From Neelides folsomi (taxonomy: Eukaryota; Arthropoda; Collembola; Neelipleona; Neelidae), in NCBI GenBank assembly GCA_034687125.1, contig JAQGBZ010000558.1:1-32772 (forward strand): 32,772 nt of DNA, read 5' to 3'. The notes below the pieces were generated by a model that worked only from the letters and a program-made list of their open reading frames with translations, had not been told where the DNA came from and did not search any database. Below, piece after piece: positions 1-14,300 of this stretch (position 1 is the first letter of the stretch; the number at the start of each line of letters is the position of its first letter). Position numbers and translations under genes: made by a program.

Positions 1-2355
1 TAATTACACATTTTTCTATTTTGTTTGTTATGTTTTCAAATAGCCCATTATAGAGGATGTAGTTCTTATATTAAAAACTTAGGATAATTTCGGAATCTCG
101 CAGGAAACGGAGAAAAACTGAAAAAACTCAATCTGTGGTCGTTTTACGATTAGGCCCGTCAATTGGAGTATTTACATAGAAAGGCAAACTGTTCGCAAAA
201 TACTCTCATTGGATTATCATATCTCAAGCACAAATATTTTTTAATGTTGAAAATTTTTAAGGTAAAAAATTCTATAATATAGGAACCATTTTCAGTAAAA
301 GAATTATATCATAAGAATTACATAGACCTATCGATTTGAAATTATTATAAATCTTTTTAAAGTATGGCATTTTAGATGAGTTTATCATTGTTCTTTATTT
401 ACTAATATAACTAAAAATGATGATTTGATCAGTTAATTTGCGACTTTCACTTATTTAACATTAATTGTCGGAAAATTACTTTTTTAAAAAACTAACGTTT
501 GTAGTTAGCAAGTTTTGCATATAACATAATTGCAGAAATTTATAACATGTAATAAGCTAATAATCACTTTAAAATAGACTCACATTCAATTCCAACACTT
601 GAAATTGTTGCGGAATGGCTAAGTAATTAAAATTGGCTAAAGATGTTCATCTAATACAAATAGACAGGAACTTTGATTTTTAGAAATAAGAAATTTTTTG
701 TTAGTTAAAAAGCTTACTTGTGATAATTTTAATGGATTTGTGTAAAATATAACTAAACAATAATATAATTAGATCTGTTAATTTGATTAACAATAAGTTA
801 ATTTTCTAATAGAACGATCAAATCTTTAACCATGTTAGGTGTAATTCTATGTATCTTTATTACTAGCATTTAATTAATTCAAACATTATCTAAGTATGTA
901 TATTGGTACATTCATATGTGATATACAGTTTGAACATAGTTTTCTTCGGTTTAAAAGATAATATTGGTTTAAAAATCTTCAAAACGAATCAAACTCTCTT
1001 GCTCATCCTATAAAAGCAACACAGATAAGACAAAAAACACACTTGTTGATACATGGTTTATAATTTATAAAGAAATAATATATATTTAGTATATTTTTAT
1101 AAATCTCAAATGCGAGGACTTGGATTTTTGCAAAGTATAAATAGAAGCAATTACATGTATTATGCATAGTACCTACAAACATACATATATAATATAACCA
1201 TAAATAAATATACAATATTTAACAAATAAATATATTATTGTTCATAATTTAAGTAACATTTAATACATCAAATAATAGATATAGGTAATATAAAAACAAC
1301 AGAGAGTCAGTCAACCCAACCTCTCAATAAAAACTTCACAATCTTAACTCGTTGAAATCAGTCTTTGGTAGCTTCATACATGATATAAATAGATAAGTAT
1401 TCTATACAGTATTGTATATTCATAGAAAATCATAAAATATGTAAAATGTAAATTAATAAAATAATATTACTTAAGGATTAAGTAGATTCAGTTAAGTTAG
1501 TAATATTTAGCACATACTTAGGTATTTTTCTTATTAAAATATTTAATCACTCATACAAATTCATAAAGCCAATAAAATATCATAGCATTATTTTAAACGC
1601 ATTCATATTCTTAAATAGTGAAAAATGCGGTTTGATTATTTAAATGTAAATATATAAAGTTTGAAATAAATCTAATAAATTTTGAATTGAACAGTGAAAT
1701 TAAATTGAAAATTTTAACCTTTTAACCTTTAGACCTTACATTACACATTGTAAAAATTATTTACATAAGTACCTACATACTTGTATTTAAAATATTCATT
1801 TAAGATATAAAAAGTGAGAATTGAATTTATACAAATCTGAAGCTTGTTATTAAAATATTGTAATTAAGTAGGTAGGTAGCATATTATAAGTATAGCTAAC
1901 AATAAGTTTGTATTTAGGATAATTAGAATTTTATAATACATTTATATTTAAATATTACTTTTACTAATTACTACATACCTATACAGATTTATATAATATT
2001 TATCAGGTCTTACGAAAATAATATCTTGTAATGAAAACGTAAAATATAATTCATTTATAATATCAGCCTCTCTCTCGTTTTTACACTAAAGGTAATATGA
2101 ATCCGTAACCTAATATCATCTGCAGTGCACTTTCTCATCTTTGATACTTTTATGTACAACACACTTGTTCAAGGGTATTTAGTTATTTAGAGATTTTTGA
2201 CCCATACAATTAAAAACAGAGAATACCAAATGGTATAATATTGTATCCCCATAAGGCAGGGAAAGAATTGATTTCATTCATGCAATACATTCCATTCGAC
2301 AAGTGAATAATTAGGTAACACATATTATGTAATTTTAAAACTAAAGATAACCTTC
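1..2355. other. AT-rich region downstream of chordin
   Basis: No coding potential is convincing here on either strand; the longest open frame (around 1003-1215) is low-complexity and rich in Ile, Tyr and Asn, as AT-rich noncoding DNA gives. The chordin 3' untranslated region must begin at 2355 and run leftwards. I found no AATAAA on the minus strand within the first several hundred bases; only variant signals occur, such as TATAAA near 2053-2058, so the 3' end cannot be placed. Confidence 0.6.
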
Positions 2356-5300
2356 CTATTGAGGAAAGTTCTGGTTCGCTCTTGTTCTATGTTTTGATGG
2401 GATCTTCTTATGCCTCGCTGTTAAAGGAGATGCTTTTGATGATGAGAGTCTCATAGAATCCGAGGGTTTTCCGCACCTCGGACAACAATCTCCATCATCT
2501 TGGATCTTCATCTCACAACTCAATGAAGGACATTTTTTCCTCCCACATTTTGTTTCTCCACTCTGTTAATCAAATTAAAATTAATTGGGCCATTTAGATA
2601 ACAATCCAATTAACAATGAGACCCAATTAAGAAAATGGACTTACTCTGCAAGCACAGACTACGCAAGGTATATATCCAAATGGTTCAACTCGATGGTTCC
2701 ATTCGTCTCCATTTGAGTGAAGTTCATCTCTGAATTTGCAACCACCAGCAGCGAGGACTTCTGCTTCAGAGGGTCTCCTTGGGGTTTGTGAGAAGATATC
2801 ATCACCGAAAGCATCCGAATCAATTTCCTTCTTGGGCGGACAGACTTTGCAACAGGCGAGGGGTCTTGGCAGAATGGCGTCTTCAGGTCGACAGCGAAGA
2901 GTGGGGCATTCCTCCCGTTTGCACTTCACTTCCAACGTATCGGCCTTTAAGCAAAAATGCATCTCGTATTAATCTTCACTTCCACTCGTATGCAGGAGCA
3001 TCATCGGAGTTAATGAGGAGGACATAACTCACATTGCAAGTGCAGGTGGTGCAGACCATGAATCCATTTGGCGGCATGTATGGGTGCCAGGAAGAGCCAG
3101 CCGGGTGAAAACGATCTCCTTCCATATTGCAGCCTCGACCTCGATTCTTATCCTGCCTTTCCTTATCTGCAATTCGAGTATTAGCTTATTAACCATCCAA
3201 ATTACGCTTGGCGCCTTCATTCTCAACATGAGCATTGATGGAATTGGTCTAATCGGGTGAATTATTGTGTAAAGTATTATTCATCTTATCCCATTTACAC
3301 GTAATAATTTTATCTTTTCGAAACTTCTTTATTACATACATACATATTATAGCAATTTACGCATGTAAAATGAGCCTGAATTTTTATAAATATCGTTTCA
3401 GTGACTGTTTCTATTTGTTTTTAGAATTTAGATTATCATCAACTACTCGTATAAATCATTGAAGAAAATTTTATATTTACAGTTAGTTAATACCTATAAG
3501 CTAGATAAATTTTTCATTCAGTTTCATTTGTCCATCCTTATTGTTTAGGTGGGCCACTCATTAACCTATTCCCTATGACTATAATTGCCTATTTGCATAT
3601 ATAATAATTCCCTAATATGACTAATTATATTAATAGCAGTTTCAACACCCCTCACCACTCGACCATCCAACTATAGAGGATAGGCGATTGTAGAAGAAAT
3701 TGGGAATCGAGTAGACTCCTGATATTAAAATTATCAAATGAGAAATAATTCAATATTTTTTATTGTAGATATGCACATGATGGAACTATAGTGCTATTTT
3801 AGTTATTTTAACACTATTGCACTTAAGATTATTTGTTAATTGATAAAAAATATTGAGTCCAATTGAAGCAATTTCTAGTTCTTGCTAAAAGATTGAATAT
3901 TTTGGACAAGTTGCCAAAACTTAGAAATACACGAAGGAAGATAGGAGATAAATGTTTGCCTTCAGTAAAAAGATGGTCAGGAGCATGATGGAGTTATAAT
4001 GTATGATGAATAGTAAAAAGAATACACTTAGCTAGTCAAATGTCTTAATTATTAGATTCCTAGTTAGAAATCACTTCCATTCCAGGCATGTACCCAATGT
4101 GCATGTTAATTGTAAATAATTTATAATGAATTTCAACTTACAAAGGCAGCTTCGACAGCATTCGCCAGTTAGAAGTACAGGATTGACGCAGTCAAGGACG
4201 GGGCAGACGACTGCTTCACACTTTGCTTGCCCTTTGTAACATGTGCAAATTTGGCATGTATCATTTGAGGGCGTCCACTGCGAATACTCTTCACGCATTT
4301 GACCTGCAAGGAAGGAGAAAACGTTGTTTATTTTCGTTAGGAGGAAAGATTAATTGGATTTCGAGCTTCTCCTTTCTTCATCATTTATCGAGTGAGTGAT
4401 GCGGTTCGTTTTTGGCTTTCTCTCCCAAATAAAGGATGAGCCAATTGCAACACGACGACACTCACAACCCTCCGGAGCCTCTTTTCCGAAGAGCATGGCG
4501 AGGAAGTGAATTCCAAAACGACTCAACAATAATTCTCTCATCCTCAAATTATAGTTTTCAGAAAAAGGCATATTTACAAGTTATATTAAAGTCTGGACTC
4601 ACCGTCGTAGTAGCATTTGTTCTGTGTCACAGGCATGGAGATGTCATCTTCAGGTTCCAAAGTGTAATCTGGATTCACGTTATTGCCCAGAACAGATGTT
4701 GGCAAACATGAAGTTGGCACTCGAACCTAATAATTCCCATTTGAAACAGAATATATTATAGACAAATGTCAATCTCATTAAAAGAGCCACGTTTCTTTAT
4801 ATCGGCCACCGGAGAAACTCGCTCTCAATCATCAGGCCGTTAAATCTCCCATTCCCAATTATGACTCTTGAGGACACTTACGTTTTTAATCACCGACGAG
4901 GCGAGGAGGGTTGAATCGTTCACTCGGACCACTTTGAACAGCACGTCTCCGGCTTTCACGTGTGCAAATGACATCCTGAAATGTGAAAGGGAAGCTCGTA
5001 AAATGCCACGCGTTATTCAGTTTTATTGCACTATGAGCTAAGAGCTGAGTGAGTGAAAAATTTTAACTCACGTTCCCAAATCAGTGAAGACACCTTCATG
5101 TTCGCTGGCTTCAAAATCGTCTAATACGTAGGATCTGACAGGAAGGCCTTTCATCTGGAGGGCGGGCATTTCCATGAGTTCGAGCCTCATTAAAGCGCTC
5201 TGAGGTCGCTGTCCAAGCGTCAATTGATAGTTAAGGGCACAAGATGAGTCAATGCCAATCCAAAGAAGCCCCTGGGCCCTTGCAATCTCCTCATCATCTT

Positions 5301-8300
5301 TTCCAATAACTTGTTTGCCTGGAGAGAGAATGAGCGGAGCATCTGAAGCTTGGGCGTCTCCGAATCCTCTGTATATAAGTTGTCCGCGGAGATTTGCCTT
5401 GTCAGTGGCGACGTTTAAGTAAATGTTTCCCTCGTAGAGGAGTTGAAAGTAACGGGCCGACATTCCTGACACGACTTCTCTGGTCGTATTTGGAAGAGGG
5501 GAGATTTGAAGCTCCTCGAGGATTTTCCTCCCTGTCTCCAGCTTGACGGAGACCGGGGTATGTTCTTCGGGCAATTGGATGTTATATGACCAAGAACCGT
5601 CTGGGAGAGGATAAACCCAAGCGATACCAGAACTAACCATTTGAGAATCATCAGCACTCAAAACCGTATCGAAAATGTCGCACGAGGCTCTAAAATATAA
5701 AAAACCCGCTCTTACTATGTTTCTACAATTTTCACTTGAATTTCTCACAAATCATAAATATGTAACAAGATCAATCAATTGTCTTGTAATTGATGCATGT
5801 CACTTTATGTACCTTGCTTGGATGAAACCAATGAGCTTGAATTCTGGGTTTTTGGGAGAATACACAACGATGAAGAGTGAGCCCCTTGAGAGAGATTGGA
5901 GCTGATCCAGTTCTAAGATGGATCTCACTTCGATGGAATTTGTGTCATATTGAATCTTTGAAATCTTGACGCTCTCCTCGACATGAGTTCCGGAAGAGTC
6001 TGCGATCCTCACAGATATTCCTATGTCTCGCTCCTCATCGAAGTCTCCGTTGAATACGACGTTCAAGTAAATTGAACCCGTAGCAGGCGAAACTGTAATG
6101 ATGGCCATTCCACCAGTTCCCTAAAAATGTGTAGGGAATGTTAATAGCCCGAGGGGAATGAAAGTTTGGATGGGCCCTTCTCCTTAACCTTTCATTAACT
6201 TGTTGGTTCATTAAATGAATCAATGTTTTAGATGTTATCATTTAATGAGAGAATTTAATCCAAATAACTCACCACTTGGTTCGAAGATTCCAAGAGTGAA
6301 GAATAAAGTTCCGTGGCCACATAGCGTTGTTTAGATACACGTCCAGCTAAAAACCGATCATTGTCAGCTCCAATCTTTTCAGTGACAAGGGCGGCATAAA
6401 GTTTTTCTTCCTTTAAAAGCTTCCTATACACTCTTGGGATTTTCCGCCAGACTCCGCAAATTTTCTTTGTTTCGGATTGGTAATTGTTCATTGTGACCTC
6501 CTGTTCTTCCACTACGTTTCCTTCCATATCGACAAACTGGACGTATTTAGGCCTTAAGAGCACTGAATTGTGAACAAAGGAGTAATAAAGGCTTTTATGG
6601 AGAAACATGAATCGGCCGTGAGCAAGTCCCGCCGCCATTGGTTCGCCTAAGCCAGTAGATGACTTGATCAATGAAGAACTTCTCGGAGTCAACAACGCTG
6701 CATATTCTGAGGATTGAAAATTACTTTTTACGCTATTTCTTTTACTTTAAATTTAAGTCATCTTAAATGTTTATGCTTAATTTTTAAACATGTACATACT
6801 TTAAAAACCGTTAATAATGATATAAAGTGTAATTTAAATTACCTCTGTTATTATCATTTCCATCATTGTCATCGTTTGTTGATTCAGGAGACTTCTGGTT
6901 TGAATCTAATTTAAATAAGTCCTTTATATTAATGGATAATTTATGATATTCAACCTAATTCAAATCAAGCTACAATTGTGGATGATAAAAAGATATGATT
7001 GCATATGAGATTTGTATAAGTGGAAACTTGAGCCTTTCTTTAACCATAATAGGAATCACAAAAAGATGAGGATTTAAATGCGTGGATACAATTACTTGCA
7101 TAAAAAACATCATTTATAATCTAGACAAGATAAAGTCATAAAAGGCATAATTTCGCATTTTTAAGCTTCCCAGTAAAGGCAAAGCGGCTCCATTCTTCGA
7201 GTGAATTGCTATGATAATATGGGTGCATTTAAGACATGGTTTGGAGTTTGGAAGCTTCCCTTACAAACTGCAGCCCTGCAGTTAAATGCAACTGGAAAAA
7301 ACCAAATTGCCCAAAAGAAATAAGCATTTATATAAGATTTCTTAAATTGAAACTCTTGTATTTCCTATACAAGCATACCATATATTGCATTGCAATTGAC
7401 GCAGAACTCAACAATAATTGAATGCTTCCTCTACTACCCAGGAGCATAAAGGTTTGCGCGACCACTCGTCTAACATTGATAAAGGGAGCGCAAGCCTTTC
7501 TGCTGTTGGGTAGTACAATATTCTAATTAATGGATAAAGTTTGAATTGGTATTCATCATTGTCGTATTTATTTACCATATATTGTCCATCTTTAATGGCA
7601 GTGGAATGATTTAAAAGGAGATATTGTATGTATCAATGAATAATGATTAGGTAAGGGCATGTATTATTTCTTGTTTGTTTGTATCTTTGTATGCGAGTTG
7701 ATGAATGTGTGCAAGAATGGGAAAAAGATATGGATGTATGGTATTCTTACTTTTAAGGACTTCGGGGCATATTTTGCAGCATTGACCTGGGACGCTGACT
7801 GCATCAAAGCAGTCGAGTTTTGGGCAATCATTCTTTACGTTCTTGCATCTGATTCTTCCAACAATCCTCCTTTTCTTTTGAACCTGAAATAAATACATAA
7901 TAATTGTCAAAGTCAATGCATAATTTCCAACCATTTATACTCGTAGTATAATTCAATTTTGCATTTTATCAACATTCACAATTTCACAAGTGATATTATG
8001 CTTTTACATATAAAGATACTAAACACAATAAAACATCTCTCTCTATTTCATGTAAAGTTCACACGAGTTGTATAAAAGGCATTGGAGTTAAATTAAGCTT
8101 ACTAATTTACTTTCAAGCTAATCTGCGTTCTAAGAATTTTTTATTTGAAAAGTAGGCTCGCATCAAAAATAGTAAGGCGAGTATATTAGCATGTGAAAAG
8201 ACATCTCTGAACTTAGAAATATTATATATAAAAGGTTCGAATGAATGGGAGGCCAAAAAAGGGAACGTAGGATGTGAGGAGGCTCACGAATCCCTTACGC

Positions 8301-11300
8301 TTTTAAATATTTATGATGGTGTTTTAATCATCCGCCTAATGAAGCGACTACCACTTTTGCTATACAAAAATGACGTATTCTGTTCAACCAGTCGTCAAAT
8401 AGAGTAATGATGGAGGTGGGGACTCATATTGAGAATTGAGTCATCCAATTCGACAATTCTTCCAAATGAGTTATGGATCTTTTGGCAGATCCTATTGTAG
8501 AAGAATATGAATATATAAATACAATAGTATGCCTATTGATGCAAATAATAGCAAATCCAAAAAGGCTGCTGTCGTCTGTAGACGCAGTTCTACATGTGAC
8601 AATTTTGATTTTTGACAACCTCCGATGAAGGCTAATGTAGGAAGTAAAATATTGGTGATTGTTCGGGAATTTTGAGCCTCTTGCTCATAATTTAACTCGA
8701 GGAGTGGAAATTCCATCCCACTCTCCTCCTCTCTCCCATTTATTATTGGGCCTCAAAGTGTGAAGCTCGTGTGGGAAAGGAGACACGGGTGAAATATTGA
8801 CACTCAAAGTCAATCCAACTTGACTGCCCCCGTCATCTCCCGAGGTTCCATGGACCAGCTCCAAACCATGTTCAGATGATTTAGATATGCTTGTGCTCTT
8901 TTAGTACTCCTTCGCCTTCTTACACAACCTTCCATCCGACTTGCTCCTTTTATAACTAATTTATTGAAAATTCTTCGCTAAATGATTTTGTACTTTGAGG
9001 AATGGCTCTCCGTTACATTTGGACTAAAAGTAGCTTCTCATACCTCCTCATCTGCATGCTAAATTATCTTCAGTGGTTCACAAGCTCAACGTGTAAATTA
9101 AGTTAGGATCTTTTAGAAGAGAAACAGCATCCCATTATAATAATATTTATATAAAATAGAAAGCAAACACTATACCATTTAAATCAAATCAGGTTAAACA
9201 TTTTCCTTATTTATACGACATGATGAGTTGATATGTAGGTAATATGCATACAAACTTATACCCATGTATTTGGAAGAGTTTATTGTTCTTTAGTCCTCGA
9301 AAATAAAGATCCAATGTATATCAAATAGAGGACTGGTTGAATATAATGTATGTTAGATGTAGGTTAACTTTGTTATATAGTTTGCATAAAGTCGAATTAT
9401 TGTTGAACTCAGAAACGAATGAACCAATATTGACATCATTGTTAGATTTAATTTTGAACTCTTTTGAAAGTTCCATCAAAAATAGACGGTTTTATGTTTC
9501 TCCGAAGGGTAAAATTTAAGAGCGGAAGTGAAAGGATAAATTTGTGAATGACGAAGATTGTACGCTCTGAAAAGAGAAAGAAAAATAATTGTTTTTTCCT
9601 GCTAATTTTAATTTGGGGATTTGGGCGGAGAGTGGTGGGTTAAATCTGTCTATTTCAAAGAGAAGGAGGATATCGTGAGTTTTGTGCGTGAAGGTCAACT
9701 TCTGCCGGCGTCTTGAGTGCGGGAAGCGGGAGTTACTCTGGCCGCGGAGCCAAAATTTTACATAACATATTGTTAGGCTCTGATTTGAGGAAACGGAATT
9801 CATCTCATTCTATACATTTCTCTCAGCATCCAAACTCTCCGGTTCGAGATGCTAAATTAAAGAAGAGACAAAGTAAAGGAGAGAGAAGCTAATTTAAGTT
9901 TGAAAATGAGACTAGGAACTGAAGCCAAGAAACAATTAAGTGGCTGATAGGGCCACTCATATCAGAGTTGGAGCATTCTCCTTGCCAATTACACTCTTCC
10001 AATCATCACTCTTCTGGGCGGCTTAGGAGTCCGAAAACTCGGAAATGGATAAATTTCAAAACACATCAAGTCATTAATTTTCAAATGTCAAATTAATATT
10101 TATATTTATGTATACCTAATGTATGGTATGTATTTTCTTGTGTGTTTTCTTTATTTAATATTACTTATGTATTTTCTTATAACGTTCTTTTAAATTTTTA
10201 CGTCTGAAAATTTATCAAATAAAGTAGGTTCTTGTAAGTTTCGTAGATTTAAATACATAAAATGAAATATTGGTGCACAAGTCAAGAATAAACTTCTCGA
10301 TAAAAAATAAATTATTCTTTAATATTATTTTAAATAACAAGTCAATAAATGTAAATAAAAATCAAATTTTTTAAATCCTGAGTTTGTGATAAAAAATCCA
10401 GCAAAAACAAGCCATTTAAAATCCTCAATTAAATCTCGAAAAAATGGAGTTCCAAAAATACGCTGAAGGTCTAACCTCTAACATTTCGTAGCTCGCTACT
10501 ATTATAAACAAACCTATAAAATATGTTTTATATATGATAGCAATGTAGCTTCATAATATTTATGAATTTCCATAGAGTTAAACTTTGTGCTTTAAATATA
10601 TAAGTTTTATTTGCAAATTTTGCAAAAATACTAGGTATATGATATTTGCATATGGTACAACCAATAGGAATGTTACTCAACATGCTAATTTTATTGTTCG
10701 TCAATGCAAAAGATATTTATTTGTGAAATGTAGGCGATATAGAGAAAGCGCGTCAAATGAGTGAAGTTAAATCGCAGTTAGTAAATTCGAAGAAAGGGAA
10801 TCTGTCCATGTGTATGTTCTTTGTTGTCTAGCAAGAATGCCCTGAGCTAGTGAATTGATTTGATTGGAGAGTGCCATAAATTTAGTTTTTTTCCTCAACG
10901 ACGCCACAATAAATTAATGAAGGCTATCAAGCCCTGGCCACGACCAAAGATTTTGACAAATCAGAAGAAATGGAGAGTGAGTCTTTTCCTAAATATGGTC
11001 AACTCGCTCCGTGGCTCAATTACTTCTTGGATCTTATCAGAGGAGGTCTGTGCAAAAAATGGAGCAGACGCCCGGACGTGATTGTGTGAGGGTTCGGCTC
11101 TTGTTGCTAATCTCGGGCGAATGTAATGGGCTCTAATTACAGTACTGAAAGAATAATTGTGGCCGCGTGGCCCTTCGCCGCTGCGGCGCCCGACTCCCGA
11201 CGCTCCTCCACGAGGGGCACATTTAATTGGACACGGAAGGTCAGGAGAATTCATGGAGGATGTCGAGGGATGAGCAATTAAACTCGGAAAAGCTTCCCGT

Positions 11301-14300
11301 CTCCGCTCTCAAAAGTCGCATATAAGAGAGATGTTGTCGAGGGCCATTCGATCTGCTCCCTCCCTTTAATTTACATTAGAAGGACCTCCAAAAACTAGAC
11401 GACCTTCGACTCCACATCGGTCGAGATCAAAGTAAACCAATTTGGACTTTTTCGATTTGCATATTATTGAACTCCTCGGCCTGCTACTTACTTTACTCAC
11501 ACAGCGTGCTTACCCTTCTCCTCCTCCTCATCCCAATCATTGGCGTAAGTGTAGGAGAGACCAAACTTTTCACTTCACCATCATCTCCTAATCAAGCTAA
11601 TGTAATTGCTCACTGTAATACTGTTTATCTCTCGTGGAATCGTGAAAATGGAAAAGTGAACCCGGGCAAAAAACAGCTCGACGGGCAAAAAACAGGCTGG
11701 CTCCTCTCCTAAGCTCACAATGAACAACAAATTTATCTCTCTCGCCCCATTCAGCTCTCAGGATTTTCTCAAGAAATGAGCAAACAATGGGATGATTTGA
11801 CAAATAAGAATTTATGATCCGCCTTCTTAATTTTTCTTATAGTTCCGGTACCGAATCCCACAATGAATTTAGATGAAATCATTTGCATAATTGCCTACTT
11901 ATTTATTAAGTATAATGTACTGTTTGGAGCAGTTTCAAAGTCACTCTGTGCAGAGTAATTTTAAAGAGGATTTTCTTATTATATCATCGCTGCATCCTCT
12001 AAAGGCAATGTTAAAATTCAAAGTACATGTGCATAATATATACCTACTTCAACAATTTATAGCTTTAAGTCGTAGGGTAATTGAAAGAAAACGTGTAAAC
12101 GCTTTCACACCCCATGTACACAACCCTATTTAAGATGCATTAAACTCCTTGAAAATGTATTATGAAAATGAGGGAATCATTTTTATGAAATAATAGGTAA
12201 TGCATAAGACTTATAAGCAATAAGTATAAGATGTTCATGATAATGATAAGTAATATCAAATGTAAATAATGGCTAATATGATCTGAGTAATAGATCACTG
12301 AACTTTTCTGAAATAATGATAGTAATAATGTAATAAGCAACAATACAATGAATGTAGTTAATACGTTATGATAATAATGGGCAAAGAAAGTAAAGATAAC
12401 CATTAAAGCACATGTAATGCACAATATATTAGCTTTGAAACTTGCATGCATTCTCTTGAACTAAGGTTTGTTGAGAAAACTCCTCTTTGCAATATCGACT
12501 TAATGTGAGCGTTAAATCCTTGAATTTGTCTATTTCTCGAGCATTTAGTAATTTAATTAAGATCGTCTAGTCTCAAGTATTAGGAGCTGCATAAAAAGTG
12601 GAGAAGTTTCGAGACGCCAGCACAGGGATGGAAGGGAAAATGTTTCGATTCTCAGGGAGAAATATTCCACCAATTTCATTTAAGGGTAACGAGGCTTGTA
12701 CATAACATAAGGTCGAGAAAAAACTCAGGAGTTAGCAGAAACTCCTCTTCTAATAAACCAAAGTTACTGCTCTCGTAACACACAACCCCAAGAGTCAAAC
12801 TTTACCCTCGAGACGTAAAAAATGGGGAAGAAGTTTAAGGAAGAGGGACTTCAATGGAGCCAATGTCGCCATTCATTTCAAACTAATACTGTTGTCTCGT
12901 CTTTCCACTCTTAATTTGAATTCACAAAACGTGCTTTATTTTTAAATTAACTTCAACCACTCATTGGGTTTTTTTCATGTAATTTATCTATTCCATTTCC
13001 TCGTGTCCTTCCTAATAAAGCAGATTATATATTTATCAATTAAATGTTTGACAAAACGTCAAGTCCTCCATTTACTTATTTGCGATATTGCAACGATTTT
13101 AATGATTTAAATGTTTGTTCAATTGGGAAATATCTTTCCATTTCTATTCTGGCTAGTAAAATGGTAATAACATTTGTTGGTTTACATAAAGTTAGCTAAA
13201 ACAGTAACTTGAATGACATATGGTACAATTATAATTTCATACATATATTCATACTGTTGATGTAAATGGTATAATTAGAACATAAATTCCTTACCATGTC
13301 ATTAATTTCAATGAAAATGAAAAGATTAAGATTTACTCGAGAAGGAAACAAAAGATTCTTTGAAGATAAAAAGATAAAGTCTGGAGTCTGAAGAAACTAA
13401 AAGATCGTAAAAAGTTCTACGCTACATTCAACAACGACGACTACTACGTATTCTCTAACTCATGTCTACGGCTAATCTCGTGAGTTTTTCCATACATTAC
13501 TCACTAACCCGTTTTAGAAAAGAGAACTTCTAGAGTGATATATTAATTCCCGTTTTCAATATGTTTCACTCGGTTGCTGGTCATCACATTACGACAAGAT
13601 ATATGGGCTATGAGTACATATATGTAGCTCGAGGAAGCTTCCTTTCTCCAATTTCTCCTCGCTCAGCTTCTTTATGAACCTCATCTCAACCATTCAAACG
13701 ACCAAAGGCACATTTTTCATATTTCTTCAATTGAATATTGAAATATTATACGTATCTTAGCCTTTCTTAAGATTTACCATGACCATTATTCATTAAAGGA
13801 ACTATATATCGGTAATACATATTACATACTCTGTATATTTATGTTGGCCAGACTTCAATGGTATTTGTACGTATAGCAAATTTGTAGTTCCATATTTACC
13901 AGTATCGTATATAGAGTACTTATTTTATGTCATTTTATTTATAATTCGTTATAATATCTTTGTATATAAACCAGGTATAGTACGGTATAAGCACAGTAAA
14001 AGAAAAAGGTCATTTTAGAATGACCGGACTGAAATGACATTGCAAACATTTTATGGCTAGCTCTTGAAAAATAAGGCAGTAAAGTTTTACGAGATACGAG
14101 TACAAACTTATATATCCCTACTCACTATAATACATATAATTATAAAACTTCTATATTATGAATCGAGTCTTCTAATCAAGTAAAGCTATAAAAACACATT
14201 CTGGATTTATTCAAGGGGAACTTTGCAAAGAAATCTAAATAGAAAATGAAGGCTGATGCTTGTGAGATTTAGCGTGAAAATAAATTGAAATTAATTTAAA

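Noticed and set aside
2736..3027. Plus-strand ORFs across the chordin CR3/CR4 exons
   Set aside because: They are antisense shadows of well-supported minus-strand exons.
7432..7515. Hairpin as a miR-71 copy because of its TGGGTAGT string
   Set aside because: Only the internal string is shared; the seed region of miR-71 is not present at the right place.
9834..9860. GGTTCGAGATGC resembling a tRNA T-loop
   Set aside because: The flanking bases do not form a T stem and no acceptor or anticodon arm could be found. Similar strings near 8235 and 15017 failed the same way.
12140..12451. 103-codon hydrophobic minus-strand ORF
   Set aside because: Leu/Ile/His/Tyr-rich low-complexity translation of AT-rich intron DNA with TAATAATG repeats; no family resemblance.
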